Source: Ohtaekwangia sp. (GTDB lineage: Bacteria > Bacteroidota > Bacteroidia > Cytophagales > Cyclobacteriaceae). Taken from it: a stretch of DNA of 64,000 bases. Location of the stretch: positions 427,447 through 491,446 of the forward strand of contig JAJNPV010000049.1 in assembly GCA_021155195.1 (NCBI GenBank). Direction: 5' to 3'. The position numbers and the translations under genes are program-made. The notes under the pieces were generated by a model. The model saw nothing but the letters and a program-made list of their open reading frames with translations, was not told the origin of the DNA and searched no databases. This document shows, piece by piece, positions 54,985 through 63,864 of this stretch (the first letter of the stretch is position 1; each line of letters begins with the position of its first letter).

Positions 54985-56349
54985 TTAACTGTTTCGAACT
55001 AATTCAAGTCCTTCTCTCAATATCTCTTGTACCTTGTGTTTCGATACATCCACAAATTCGCACAACGCTAAATCTTCTTCAATCACTTCATAGATTCCCA
55101 GTGCTTCCATCTCGTCAATATCTTCAGCAAGAATACTCTTCAGCAATTGTGTTGGTAAAACATCCATGGGTGTTACTTGTTCAAAAATTCCAGTCTGAAC
55201 AAAAGCACGTGGCTCACCGTGTGTATTCGTATCCACTACACGCTCCTTGTTTGGAGTGAGGAATGAGAATAATCCTAATGCACGTTGAAAGCTTAGTTTG
55301 CGCGCGCCTGGTGTTATCCAGCCAATGAATTCGTAATAATCGCCTTCCGGCAGAACCGAAACCTGATGATCAAAAAATCCAACATAGCCATCTTTACCAA
55401 TAGCCGTTCCCGTAAGCGGGTTTCCGGAAATTACCCTAACGTGATCGCTGTTAAGATTATTTTCAATAAACTTCTTTACGGAAGCACCGGTATACGTTTT
55501 ATAGTATTGAGGAGTTTTAACTTCAGAACCTGTAAGTGCAACAATGCGTGAGGCATCATAAATTCCATTGGCAAAAAGTTTACCGATTTGAATGACTCCT
55601 AACGGACTAATTGTCCAAACAATATCACCTTTATTGATTGGATCTAAATGATGGATTTGAACACCCACACAACCTACCGGATGTTGACCTGTAAACTTGT
55701 TTACCTCCACACCTTTAACCTGAGAGAATACAGTCGAGATTTCGCTTGTTGCATGCGTATTAACATGAACAGCTCCTGACGTTAATTTTTTAAGTATGTC
55801 GACACCAATTTGAAAAAATTGATCCTGACCTTTGAATAAGATATTATAGTCTGGTGCTAATGGATGCGAATCAAATGCAGAAATGTGAATCGCTTTTGGC
55901 GTTACCGCAGGATCGGCCACAATGCCGTAAGGGCGCTGAACTAAAGAAGGCCAAACTCCGGATTTCAGAATTTGTTCTTTTATTACCTCTGCAGAAAGAT
56001 TAGCTATTTCTGATACTGAATATTTTTTGAAGGAAAGATGGTCAACCGTTTTATCGGCAAGTATTTTTATCTCAAGAAGTTTTCTTTTCTCACCACGCTT
56101 TACTTCCACCACCTCACCACTAACCGGAGAAGTATGAATTACATTTTCGTGTCGTTTATCGTGAAACAACGGTGATCCTGCTTTTACCGTATCACCCACA
56201 TTTACAACTGGTTTTGGAATGTACAAACCATGAAAATCGGTAGGCTTTATAACAAATGTTTCGGGTTGTTCGGCTTCAACCACTTTAGGAGCTGCTTTGC
56301 CCTGAAGATTAATGGTGAAACCTTTTTTTAGTCGGATAAATTGGCCCAT
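54985..56349 (-). CDS. nqrA: Na+-translocating NADH:quinone reductase subunit A
   Basis: 454 residues, peripheral subunit. N-terminal MGQFIRLKKGFTINLQGKA and the biotin-like VNVGDTVKAGSPLFHDKRH followed by HTSPVSGEVVEVKRGEKRKL are typical. It is first in the operon and has a good upstream promoter. Confidence 0.95.
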   Translation of the reverse strand: MGQFIRLKKGFTINLQGKAAPKVVEAEQPETFVIKPTDFHGLYIPKPVVNVGDTVKAGSPLFHDKRHENVIHTSPVSGEVVEVKRGEKRKLLEIKILADKTVDHLSFKKYSVSEIANLSAEVIKEQILKSGVWPSLVQRPYGIVADPAVTPKAIHISAFDSHPLAPDYNILFKGQDQFFQIGVDILKKLTSGAVHVNTHATSEISTVFSQVKGVEVNKFTGQHPVGCVGVQIHHLDPINKGDIVWTISPLGVIQIGKLFANGIYDASRIVALTGSEVKTPQYYKTYTGASVKKFIENNLNSDHVRVISGNPLTGTAIGKDGYVGFFDHQVSVLPEGDYYEFIGWITPGARKLSFQRALGLFSFLTPNKERVVDTNTHGEPRAFVQTGIFEQVTPMDVLPTQLLKSILAEDIDEMEALGIYEVIEEDLALCEFVDVSKHKVQEILREGLELVRNS

Positions 56350-56381
56350 GAGTAAATGGCACTAATTAGTTTAGATGGGGG

Positions 56382-56411
56382 CAAAATTAGCAATTATATT
56401 CTACCCACAAA
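56382..56411 (-). promoter_or_regulatory. Promoter of the nqr operon
   Basis: On the minus strand, TTTG (56411-56408), an 18-bp spacer and TAATTTTG (56389-56382) agree with Bacteroidota -33 and -7 boxes. It leaves a leader of about 25 nt before the nqrA start. Confidence 0.75.
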
Positions 56412-56460
56412 GGCAGTATTAGTAAAGAATTACTATTGAAAACAAGGTTTTACTGAATGT

Positions 56461-57156
56461 TTAAACCTTCTCTTTTTTTGGAGGAATCATCTTAGTCACA
56501 GCCATCCTGATTACTTCATCTACCTGTTCATCAATTGTAATATGAGTGGTGTCAATGCTTTGCGCATCGGCTGCTTTAATAAGAGGGCTTTCCTTTCGGC
56601 TACTATCAATTTTATCGCGTTTTTCGAGGTTCTCAACGATGGTGTCGATATCGATCAGGTCATCACGTTCAAGCAGTTCCCTTTGCCTTCTAAAAGCACG
56701 CACCAGTATATCTGCTGTAAGAAAGATTTTTAATTCGGCTTCCGGAAAAACCACCGATCCTATATCTCGTCCATCCATCACAACCCCCCGGTGCTTACCC
56801 AATTTACGCTGTTGATCAACCATGGCAACCCGTACTGCCTTTATGGTGCTTACCTGGCTCACGTATTCCGAAATTCTCATTTTTCGGATTTCTCGCTCTA
56901 CGTTAATGCCGTTTAAGAAAGTTTCTGTTGAACCTTTGGAATTTATGACAAATGTGATTTTTATTTCACTCAATGCCCTATCTACTTCCTTTGGATTTGT
57001 GAGAGCTACATGATGCTCCAAAAAATAGTGCGTGACTGCCCTATACATAGCCCCCGAATCAATGTATTTGTAGTTTAGCTCCTGCGCTACCTGCCGGGCG
57101 GTTGTACTTTTACCGCAGGCCGAAAATCCATCGATGGCTATGATAATTTTTTTCAT
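56461..57156 (-). CDS. cmk: Cytidylate kinase
   Basis: 231 residues. P-loop GFSACGKSTTARQV at residues 9-22, CMP-binding DSGAMYRAVTHYF, and VVMDGRDIGSVVFPEAELK. Phosphorylates CMP and dCMP. The preceding small lipoprotein gene ends 2 bp upstream. Confidence 0.95.
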   Translation of the reverse strand: MKKIIIAIDGFSACGKSTTARQVAQELNYKYIDSGAMYRAVTHYFLEHHVALTNPKEVDRALSEIKITFVINSKGSTETFLNGINVEREIRKMRISEYVSQVSTIKAVRVAMVDQQRKLGKHRGVVMDGRDIGSVVFPEAELKIFLTADILVRAFRRQRELLERDDLIDIDTIVENLEKRDKIDSSRKESPLIKAADAQSIDTTHITIDEQVDEVIRMAVTKMIPPKKEKV

Positions 57157-57157
57157 C

Positions 57158-57298
57158 TTAGCAGTCTTTCATGGGACACGGTAACGGTTTGCTGGAATCG
57201 GGCTTCTTATACTTGGGCTTGTAGGAACCACGCGGTTTGTTACTGGCACAAGCCATTAACAAAACAATCATTAATACGGATGCTATTTTAGCTTTCAT
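57158..57298 (-). CDS. 46-residue lipoprotein upstream of cmk
   Basis: Reads MKAKIASVLMIVLLMACASN then a Lys/Pro/Ser-rich tail ending PLPCPMKDC. A lipobox LMACAS with its Cys near residue 17 is present, and a -7 box stands 20 bp upstream. The stop is 2 bp before the cmk ATG, so the two are probably cotranscribed. No family recognised. Confidence 0.7.
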   Translation of the reverse strand: MKAKIASVLMIVLLMACASNKPRGSYKPKYKKPDSSKPLPCPMKDC

Positions 57299-57317
57299 AG
57301 TGTTGTATTAATCTGGT

Positions 57318-57325
57318 CAAATTTA
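57318..57325 (-). promoter_or_regulatory. Putative -7 element for the lipoprotein-cmk unit
   Basis: The minus strand reads TAAATTTG, matching TANNTTTG, 20 bp before the ATG at 57298. A -33 box is not clear. Confidence 0.45.
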
Positions 57326-57447
57326 GCACAATGCCTCGAATGCCCGAATAAATATAGCCAGAGATATATTTTACTTAAAGATTAATTTGTGCATTCACGG
57401 CTTCCTTGCTTTGGATCACTTAATTTTACTTCAATAATTGAATAGCT

Positions 57448-57711
57448 ATGGAAACGAACTCACAAGGTAAAGCAGAAAATTTTCTAAAGGACTTTGGCAA
57501 AAAATTAGACCAGTTTGTGGTTGAATTAAAAGATGCCGGCTCACGTGTAGAAACAGACATGCAGAAAAAATTTGAAGAGCTAAAGGAGGCCGCAGAGAAA
57601 TTTAAAAAAGAAGCTGAAAACAAAGAACGCTGGAAAGAAGTAGAAGCCAGTTTAAAAAAAGCAGGTGAAGAATTAAATAATGCGTTTAAGCAAGCGTTTA
57701 AGAAATCTTAA
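57448..57711 (+). CDS. Small charged helical protein
   Basis: 87 residues, extremely Lys/Glu-rich, with a continuous coiled-coil-like pattern such as KKFEELKEAAEKFKKEAENK. No signal peptide or membrane segment. Might be a stress-related or phasin-like helical protein; the function is not assigned. Confidence 0.7.
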   Translation: METNSQGKAENFLKDFGKKLDQFVVELKDAGSRVETDMQKKFEELKEAAEKFKKEAENKERWKEVEASLKKAGEELNNAFKQAFKKS

Positions 57712-57716
57712 GTTTC

Positions 57717-57763
57717 AGTCGATAGTCCATTAGTACTCACTATATAACTATGGACTATCGACT
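57717..57763. repeat. Long inverted repeat between convergent genes
   Basis: AGTCGATAGTCCAT (57717-57730) is exactly complementary to ATGGACTATCGACT (57750-57763), a 14-bp stem with a 19-nt loop. It lies 6 bp after the helical-protein stop and 10 bp before the MATE stop, so it may terminate both transcripts or be a dispersed palindrome. Confidence 0.8.
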
Positions 57764-57772
57764 ATGAAACCG

Positions 57773-59182
57773 TCAAACCTTCATCAACTTCCACTTCCCT
57801 CTTCTAAAAATTATTATTCCCGCGATAGCCATTAATGACTCAGCTAACGCGATGGCAATAAATACCCCTTTCGCACCCCACCCCAACTGAATAGCTACTA
57901 TGTAGGCAAACGGGATTTGAAAAACCCAAAAGCCAATGATATTTAGAATTGTTGGTGTATAAGTATCACCAGCCCCGTTAATTCCTTGAATCACAACCAT
58001 GCCATAGCCATAGAAGATATAGCCCAGGCTTACATAACGCAATGCTTGCACTCCGTAAAAAAGCACCTCCTCCTGACTGGTGAAAATTCCAACGATCGCT
58101 GGAGAAGCCACTAGAAAGACAACCATCACAAGCGCCATAAAGAAGGCGTTGTAATAGGCCGCACGCCACACCGAAGTTTCAGCCCGCTCTGGCTGTTGTG
58201 CGCCCAGGTTCTGCCCTACCAAAGTAGCAGCCGCATTGGCAAGTCCCCATGAGGGTAGCAACGTGAAAATAAAAATACGAATCGCTATCGTGTAGCCGGC
58301 AACTGCATTATCGCCAAACCGCGACATTAATGTCATTAGAAAAATCCAGCTTGCTGATCCTATAATGAATTGAAGTATACTTCCGCCAGATACTTTAACC
58401 ACATTGGCGATAATATCCCATCGAAGACCTAATTTTTTCAAATCAATTTTAATTATGCTTAACCCGTTAAGCAGATAGTACAGTTGAAAAACAATACCAA
58501 TGCCTCTGCCAATGTTGGTTGCCACTGCTGCCCCTTCTACACCCATGGCTGGGATAGGCCCCCATCCAAAAATAAAAATTGGGTCAAGGATCATATTCAG
58601 GGTGTTGGCAATTAGCAAAGCGCGCATAGCAAGTGCTGCGTTACCGGCACCCCTAAAAATTGCATTGATTAAGAATAATAATGTAACTGTATAGTTCCCT
58701 GCAAACATCCACAACGCATAAGAAGAACTTGTGCTTAACAATTCATCTGAAGCTCCCATTAATTTTAAAATTTCCTTGTAATAGAAAATTCCAAGCGTAC
58801 TAATGACGAATGCAATGCCCAAGGCGATATAAATTGCCTGTACTGCTGCGATGCTCGCTCCCTTGGAGTCCTTCTCTCCGGTTCGCCTTGCAATGATGGC
58901 GGTAGCACCCATGCTTAGCCCCATTGCCAGAGAATATAAAATACTAAGAACTGATTCGGTATAACCTACCACAGCCACAGCATTGCTATTGTTTAACTGG
59001 CTTACGAAGAAAATATCTACTACTGCAAAAATGGATTCCATACCCATTTCAACAATCATAGGAATTGATAAAAGAAAGATGGCCCGATTGATACTGCCTT
59101 CCGTGAAGTTCTCTTCAGAACCAAGAAGAGCTTGTTTAAAAAGACGAAAGAATAAAGCGATTTTAGTAAAAACTGCTTGCAT
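57773..59182 (-). CDS. MATE-family efflux transporter
   Basis: 469 residues, 12 membrane helices. Repeated MATE features include SIPMIVEMGMESIFAVVDIF, ANTLNMILDPIFIFGWGPIP and LVGQNLGAQQPERAETSVWR. Exports drugs or metabolites using an ion gradient. A 228-bp gap with nothing recognised separates it from the caspase gene. Confidence 0.93.
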   Translation of the reverse strand: MQAVFTKIALFFRLFKQALLGSEENFTEGSINRAIFLLSIPMIVEMGMESIFAVVDIFFVSQLNNSNAVAVVGYTESVLSILYSLAMGLSMGATAIIARRTGEKDSKGASIAAVQAIYIALGIAFVISTLGIFYYKEILKLMGASDELLSTSSSYALWMFAGNYTVTLLFLINAIFRGAGNAALAMRALLIANTLNMILDPIFIFGWGPIPAMGVEGAAVATNIGRGIGIVFQLYYLLNGLSIIKIDLKKLGLRWDIIANVVKVSGGSILQFIIGSASWIFLMTLMSRFGDNAVAGYTIAIRIFIFTLLPSWGLANAAATLVGQNLGAQQPERAETSVWRAAYYNAFFMALVMVVFLVASPAIVGIFTSQEEVLFYGVQALRYVSLGYIFYGYGMVVIQGINGAGDTYTPTILNIIGFWVFQIPFAYIVAIQLGWGAKGVFIAIALAESLMAIAGIIIFRRGKWKLMKV

Positions 59183-59410
59183 GATAAAAAGGAAATAAAG
59201 TTAGTAAAATGAAACTGGCGGCCTATAAAAAGGCAGGATGGATTGGTGCATAACCAAAAAAATTCAACTTGATCCTGACGGAAATCAGAAACCTTAAAAG
59301 TTGAATTAAAATACCAGAATCATAATTCGTGAATATTTGAAAGACCTAAGATGGATAAAAAAACTGAAATCAAAGATAGTTGGATGAATAAAATTCACTA
59401 AAGTTCACTG

Positions 59411-60265
59411 CTAATTCAGTCGTTTAATCAAAACGAAGTTTCCACCTTGATCCCCAACGTTCTGAATTTCACCGTAAAGGGGTTTTGTGTCCGCATTATT
59501 CTTCATTGAAATCCGTACCTCCTCAAAAAGCTCTTCGGAGGGAAGATATTGATTGTTATTTTCTTCAAGCGTTTTTAGAATGTACTTCATAAAAACGCTT
59601 TTATCGGGCACGGTTGTTAACGACCCACTTGTCATGGCTTTGCGACTTGGCCGTTTCATCATGTTCGCAATATCAATAGTTGCATTATTAAATGGAGCTC
59701 GTGTTTTAAAAATACCACCACTAAAACAAGCATCGGCTATTAGTAATGTATGTTTTGAATTTATCGCCCCAATGTTTTCTACCAAGGCACTGTTTCTAAA
59801 CCATTTGGCTCTATTTTTTTCCTGTGCGTCCGATGGAAGCCAGTAACCTATGTTTGTTTTCTCGTCAAAGAAACCATGACCTGCATAAAAAATAAGTAGA
59901 AAATCGGATGGGGTAATTTTCTTACTCAAATCCTCAAAGACAATGTTAAGATCTTCAAAGGTTGGATTTTGTAATAACATGATATCATTATCCTCAAAAG
60001 TATACTTACTCTTAAGAACATCACGTAATTTGTTAGCGTCCTTCAAAGGTTCACTCAAGGAGGCAATAGCGGGGTCTTGATATTCCTCCACTGCAATTAA
60101 TAGTGCAAAATATCGACTAGCTCGCGAAGTTGCTGGATCAACGGAGGTTACCTCCATTGTTTTAAGATTGACTCGAATGGGGTTGCTAAGAACTTCAACC
60201 TCTTGAGCTAAACTTTGAATTGAGGTCATAAAGGCACAACACAGAATAAAATAAATGGCTTTCAT
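59411..60265 (-). CDS. Exported caspase-like (C14) peptidase
   Basis: 284 residues with an N-terminal signal peptide (AIYFILCCAFMTSIQSLAQ). The caspase fold spans about 50-284, with the catalytic His130 in IFYAGHGFFD and Cys180 in LIADACFSGG intact, as in metacaspase and Caspase-HetF-like bacterial proteins. An active dyad in a secreted protein suggests extracytoplasmic proteolysis. It begins 7 bp after the T9SS protein gene and is probably cotranscribed. Confidence 0.9.
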   Translation of the reverse strand: MKAIYFILCCAFMTSIQSLAQEVEVLSNPIRVNLKTMEVTSVDPATSRASRYFALLIAVEEYQDPAIASLSEPLKDANKLRDVLKSKYTFEDNDIMLLQNPTFEDLNIVFEDLSKKITPSDFLLIFYAGHGFFDEKTNIGYWLPSDAQEKNRAKWFRNSALVENIGAINSKHTLLIADACFSGGIFKTRAPFNNATIDIANMMKRPSRKAMTSGSLTTVPDKSVFMKYILKTLEENNNQYLPSEELFEEVRISMKNNADTKPLYGEIQNVGDQGGNFVLIKRLN

Positions 60266-60272
60266 ATTTTTA

Positions 60273-63200
60273 TTAGTTAATAATCACCTTCATTGCTTTA
60301 GTCTCATGCTGTCCTATTTTCATCCTAATAAAGTACAATCCTCCTGCCTTTGTGGGTTGCCAATTTACTTCGTAGTTGCCTTTCATAAAGGGTCGATCAA
60401 CCAGTTTTGCAACCTCTATTCCTTGACTGTTATAGACTTTAATTTGTACCTGATTTTGGTCCTGACCTTCTGTAATCCTAAAGGGTATCATAACATCGGC
60501 ATGGGAGGGGTTCGGATACGGCTCTCCAATCCAGGGCAGTTCACCATCAAGGATGCTCTGTACATAATCATGATCTCCAAAAAGTATTTTTATCTTTTCA
60601 GTTCGCTCGGTAATAGTAAAACGATTTGCCTGTTTCATGTCAATAACATGCAAAGTGACGGGATCGAATAAAACCAATCTCTTTTCATTATCTCCGAAGT
60701 AATCGTTAGCCCATGAAAGTTCAAGATCTTTATGTTGGGAACTTCTTTTCACATCAAAGGTCCATGTGAAATTTCCTTGGGTGGGAACGACCTCCTTATT
60801 GAAGGAGGTAAAAACTTCCGGATGTGGGTAAGCCAATTCAAACAGACCAAGTCCGTCTGGCAAGGGAACGCTTACTTCATCAAACTGATCTTTTCCTAAC
60901 AAAGTCGCCTTAGGATCCATTCCAATTCCACCTAGTTCATTGGAAAGAAAGCCATCACTAAGAACTAATTTAACTTCCCAGTGCTTGCTATTGATAGTGT
61001 TAAAAGCTTCATTAGCAGTTCTTCCCCCTAAACTTAAATTGCGTGTCGCAGGCACTTTTAATGTAACTGATTGATTTGAAAAAACAAATGCACCGCGATA
61101 CTTTTCAAGAACTGTTCCATTTGTTAATGTTGTGCCCCCAATAAATACTTTAAGGTTTGTATCCACTCCCGTTGGATTCGAATTGGCCGCAAGTATGTCA
61201 GTCCACGATACTCTAAAATTATAGGGATTTCCAATCAGGTTCCAACCCACAGCCAGATCAAATTTCGCATCGTCTTCTCCAATTGTTTTTCCCTCGCCAG
61301 GATTAATAGTAGCCTGGTCTTTTACAATCAACCAGTACCCTTTATTTGGAACGATTGTGGTGAATGCTCCGGACTCACCAAATTCTTTATTATCGTTATT
61401 GGCATACTCAAATAATCTCCACTTCTTTTTATTATAAGAGCCTAATGCAGAAAAAACAGAAGTAACACTTTTGTTGGTTAGGTCTAATGGAACGGCAATA
61501 ATTTGATAATTACTAATCTGATTGCCGAAGCTAAGACTTGGGATTATCTGTTCTTGAGAAGAGGCAAGATACTTTGCATTTGCCTCGCCTACTGCACTAC
61601 TTAAGCTAACTTGATTTTTATCAACTACCTCAAAATAATAATTGATGCCAATTGGATCGGTAAGCTCAGACGCAGCTATTACTTTTTCAAACTTATTTCC
61701 AACAGCGGTAACTGCAGTACTCTTTAAAGCTGAGGCAGGTTCGCTAATACCGCGGCTTTTAAAATTGACTGCGCTCGTTTTGGCCGCATCGTTCACAGTA
61801 ATACTTACAGTGATCGATGACCCTTTATCATAGGTCGATACAAATGATTGATTTACAATCTGAACTGCTGCTGCTGAGGTGAAATTCCAAGATGTTGAAT
61901 TAAGAATTCCGGAAAAATTGTTGTTCGCTAAATCCTTAAACACGCCAGCTTCCATTTCAATATTCACCAGTTTATTAATACCAAAATCAGAAGGATCAAT
62001 AATAGCTGTATTCCCTGAAACAGAAACATTGCCATCTGTAACAGCAATTGTTTGCATCAGGACACCATCTTCCTTGATAAATATACTTCCAGTGCCTTTC
62101 TGGATGGCCTCATTAAATATAATAATGAGATTTGCGCCTTGAGCAATCTCAGTTGCATCGTCTAAAGGAGTAAGAGTGCTTATTATAGGAGGCAAAATAT
62201 CAGCAACAGTAAAATCCCACGTGGAGGAATTGGTAATGCCGGCAAAATTGTTGTTGGATAAATCTTTCAATACACCCGATGCCATTTCAACATTTACAAG
62301 CGCACTACTTGTAAAGTCTGCCGGATTAATAGTTACCACTGCACCGGCAATTGTAACACTGGCATCTGAAACAGGAATGGTTTGTTTTATTATACCACCC
62401 TCCTTTATAATAACATTGCCTGAACCTTTTTGAACATTTTCATTGAAAGTGATTACAAGGTTAGAATTCACTGTCACATTTGTGGCATTATCTAAAGGTG
62501 AATAACTAACCACCGTTGGGGCAACCACATCTGCAGCTACTGTAAACTTCCAAATGGTTGAACTAATAATTCCGGCAAAATTATTATTTGCTAAGTCTTT
62601 AAATACTCCAGCGGCCATTTCAACATTTACGGCAGCACTACTTGCAAAATCAGTAGGATTAATTGTAACTACTGCTCCGGCAATACTCACACTAGCATCG
62701 GTAACAGGAATGGTTTGGGTTGTAATACCACCTTCCTTAATAATTATATTTCCAGTACCTTTTTGGATGGTTTCATTGAAGGTAATTACCAGATTTGAAT
62801 TTTGGAGTACACCAATGGCATTATCCAATGGTGACAATGTAGTTATCGTAGGTGCTATAATATCCGCAACAGTAAAATTCCAAGTTGTTGCTGCTGTTAT
62901 ACCAACAAAATCGTTATTCGCTAAATCCTTAAATACCCCTGCAGCCATTTCAACATTCACTAAACCACTGCTTGGAAAATCTGTAGGGGGATTAATTGTT
63001 ACGGTTGCCCCAGAAACGGTTACGGTAGCATCAGTAACTGGAATAGTTTGACTCACTACTCCACCTACCTTAATAATAATATTTCCTGTTCCCTTTTGCA
63101 CGTTTTCACTAAATGTTAGCACCAAATTAGAATTAGCTGCAACGGCAGTTGCGTCATCGGCTGGTAACAATGTGCTTACTACTGGCGGTGAAGAAATAGT

Positions 63201-63815
63201 TGCCGATCCAAGAGACCATCCCTGATCGCTTCCGCCTACATAAATATTTGATAAGGGAGTACTTAATGTCTTTGCAGAAACCCAACCATCCCGATTACCA
63301 CCTCCATATATATTTGATAAGGGTATGCCGGTTGCTTTTGCCGTGTACCACCCGTCTCTATTACCACCGTTATATTGAGGTTCAACAAGCGCATAGGCTA
63401 GTGTTGCGCTAACGGCACCTGTAGCAACACAGTCATACTCTGTAACCAGCACCCGGAATGTTCCACTTGATGTGGCGATCCATGTCAAATCCGATTGAAG
63501 ACCACAAAAGTCATCATTATAACCACCAGCTACGCTAAACCCTGAATTATCCAGAATTGTAATTTGTGTATCGTAAGAAGCCGAACCACCATTTGAACAG
63601 AATGAAAAATTGTATGTTGCCCCGGCAGTAGCCGTAAATGTTTTATAAATTCCTTTGCTTGAAAACGTTGAGGTTTGAAACGTGCCCGTGGGAGTTGCCA
63701 AAGCACCTCCTGATGAACCTCCAGAACATTGAGCGAGAGCAATTTTTCCAGAAACCAAAAAAAGTATTAAAAAGAATAAGCTTCCAACAAATGGAGTTAA
63801 TGTTTTCTTACTCAT
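60273..63815 (-). CDS. Large T9SS-secreted protein with SbsA/Big_5-like Ig repeats
   Basis: About 1180 residues. A signal peptide ends near residue 30 (FLVSGKIALAQ). Next come a beta-rich domain, three short GG..DGW repeats (about residues 145-205), four Ig-like repeats of about 110 residues (for example NSNLVITFNENVQKGSGNVI), an adhesin-like core, and a C-terminal T9SS sorting domain with PYPNPSHADVMIPFRI and LYFIRMKIGQHETKAMKVII. It is predicted to be surface-anchored or released. The start MSKKTL (63815) is preferred over one six codons upstream. Confidence 0.85.
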   Translation of the reverse strand: MSKKTLTPFVGSLFFLILFLVSGKIALAQCSGGSSGGALATPTGTFQTSTFSSKGIYKTFTATAGATYNFSFCSNGGSASYDTQITILDNSGFSVAGGYNDDFCGLQSDLTWIATSSGTFRVLVTEYDCVATGAVSATLAYALVEPQYNGGNRDGWYTAKATGIPLSNIYGGGNRDGWVSAKTLSTPLSNIYVGGSDQGWSLGSATISSPPVVSTLLPADDATAVAANSNLVLTFSENVQKGTGNIIIKVGGVVSQTIPVTDATVTVSGATVTINPPTDFPSSGLVNVEMAAGVFKDLANNDFVGITAATTWNFTVADIIAPTITTLSPLDNAIGVLQNSNLVITFNETIQKGTGNIIIKEGGITTQTIPVTDASVSIAGAVVTINPTDFASSAAVNVEMAAGVFKDLANNNFAGIISSTIWKFTVAADVVAPTVVSYSPLDNATNVTVNSNLVITFNENVQKGSGNVIIKEGGIIKQTIPVSDASVTIAGAVVTINPADFTSSALVNVEMASGVLKDLSNNNFAGITNSSTWDFTVADILPPIISTLTPLDDATEIAQGANLIIIFNEAIQKGTGSIFIKEDGVLMQTIAVTDGNVSVSGNTAIIDPSDFGINKLVNIEMEAGVFKDLANNNFSGILNSTSWNFTSAAAVQIVNQSFVSTYDKGSSITVSITVNDAAKTSAVNFKSRGISEPASALKSTAVTAVGNKFEKVIAASELTDPIGINYYFEVVDKNQVSLSSAVGEANAKYLASSQEQIIPSLSFGNQISNYQIIAVPLDLTNKSVTSVFSALGSYNKKKWRLFEYANNDNKEFGESGAFTTIVPNKGYWLIVKDQATINPGEGKTIGEDDAKFDLAVGWNLIGNPYNFRVSWTDILAANSNPTGVDTNLKVFIGGTTLTNGTVLEKYRGAFVFSNQSVTLKVPATRNLSLGGRTANEAFNTINSKHWEVKLVLSDGFLSNELGGIGMDPKATLLGKDQFDEVSVPLPDGLGLFELAYPHPEVFTSFNKEVVPTQGNFTWTFDVKRSSQHKDLELSWANDYFGDNEKRLVLFDPVTLHVIDMKQANRFTITERTEKIKILFGDHDYVQSILDGELPWIGEPYPNPSHADVMIPFRITEGQDQNQVQIKVYNSQGIEVAKLVDRPFMKGNYEVNWQPTKAGGLYFIRMKIGQHETKAMKVIIN
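61870..63190 (-). repeat. Four tandem Ig-like coding repeats, about 330 bp each
   Basis: The start of the conserved strand recurs on the plus strand near 61879, 62210, 62544 and 62872, so the period is about 328-334 bp. DNA-level similarity is high, suggesting recent duplication or ongoing recombination. The repeats lie in-frame within the T9SS protein. Confidence 0.65.
63185..63375 (-). repeat. Three short in-frame GG..DGW repeats
   Basis: Units YNGGNRDGWYTAKATGIPLS, YGGGNRDGWVSAKTLSTPLS and YVGGSDQGWSLGSATI, about 24 residues each, share a core GGxxxGW. Such repeats are seen in some T9SS cargo; the role is not known. Confidence 0.7.
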
Positions 63816-63864
63816 TGACAATTTTCCAATCATGAAATTAATTCTCTTTAATCTCTTGAACTGA

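Noticed and set aside
60255..60671. 138-codon plus-strand open frame
   Set aside because: Shadow of the caspase start and the C-terminus of the T9SS protein; no family features.
61642..63051. Several plus-strand open frames of 60-165 codons within the T9SS gene
   Set aside because: They repeat with the same period as the Ig units and mirror the coding strand composition, so they are shadows.
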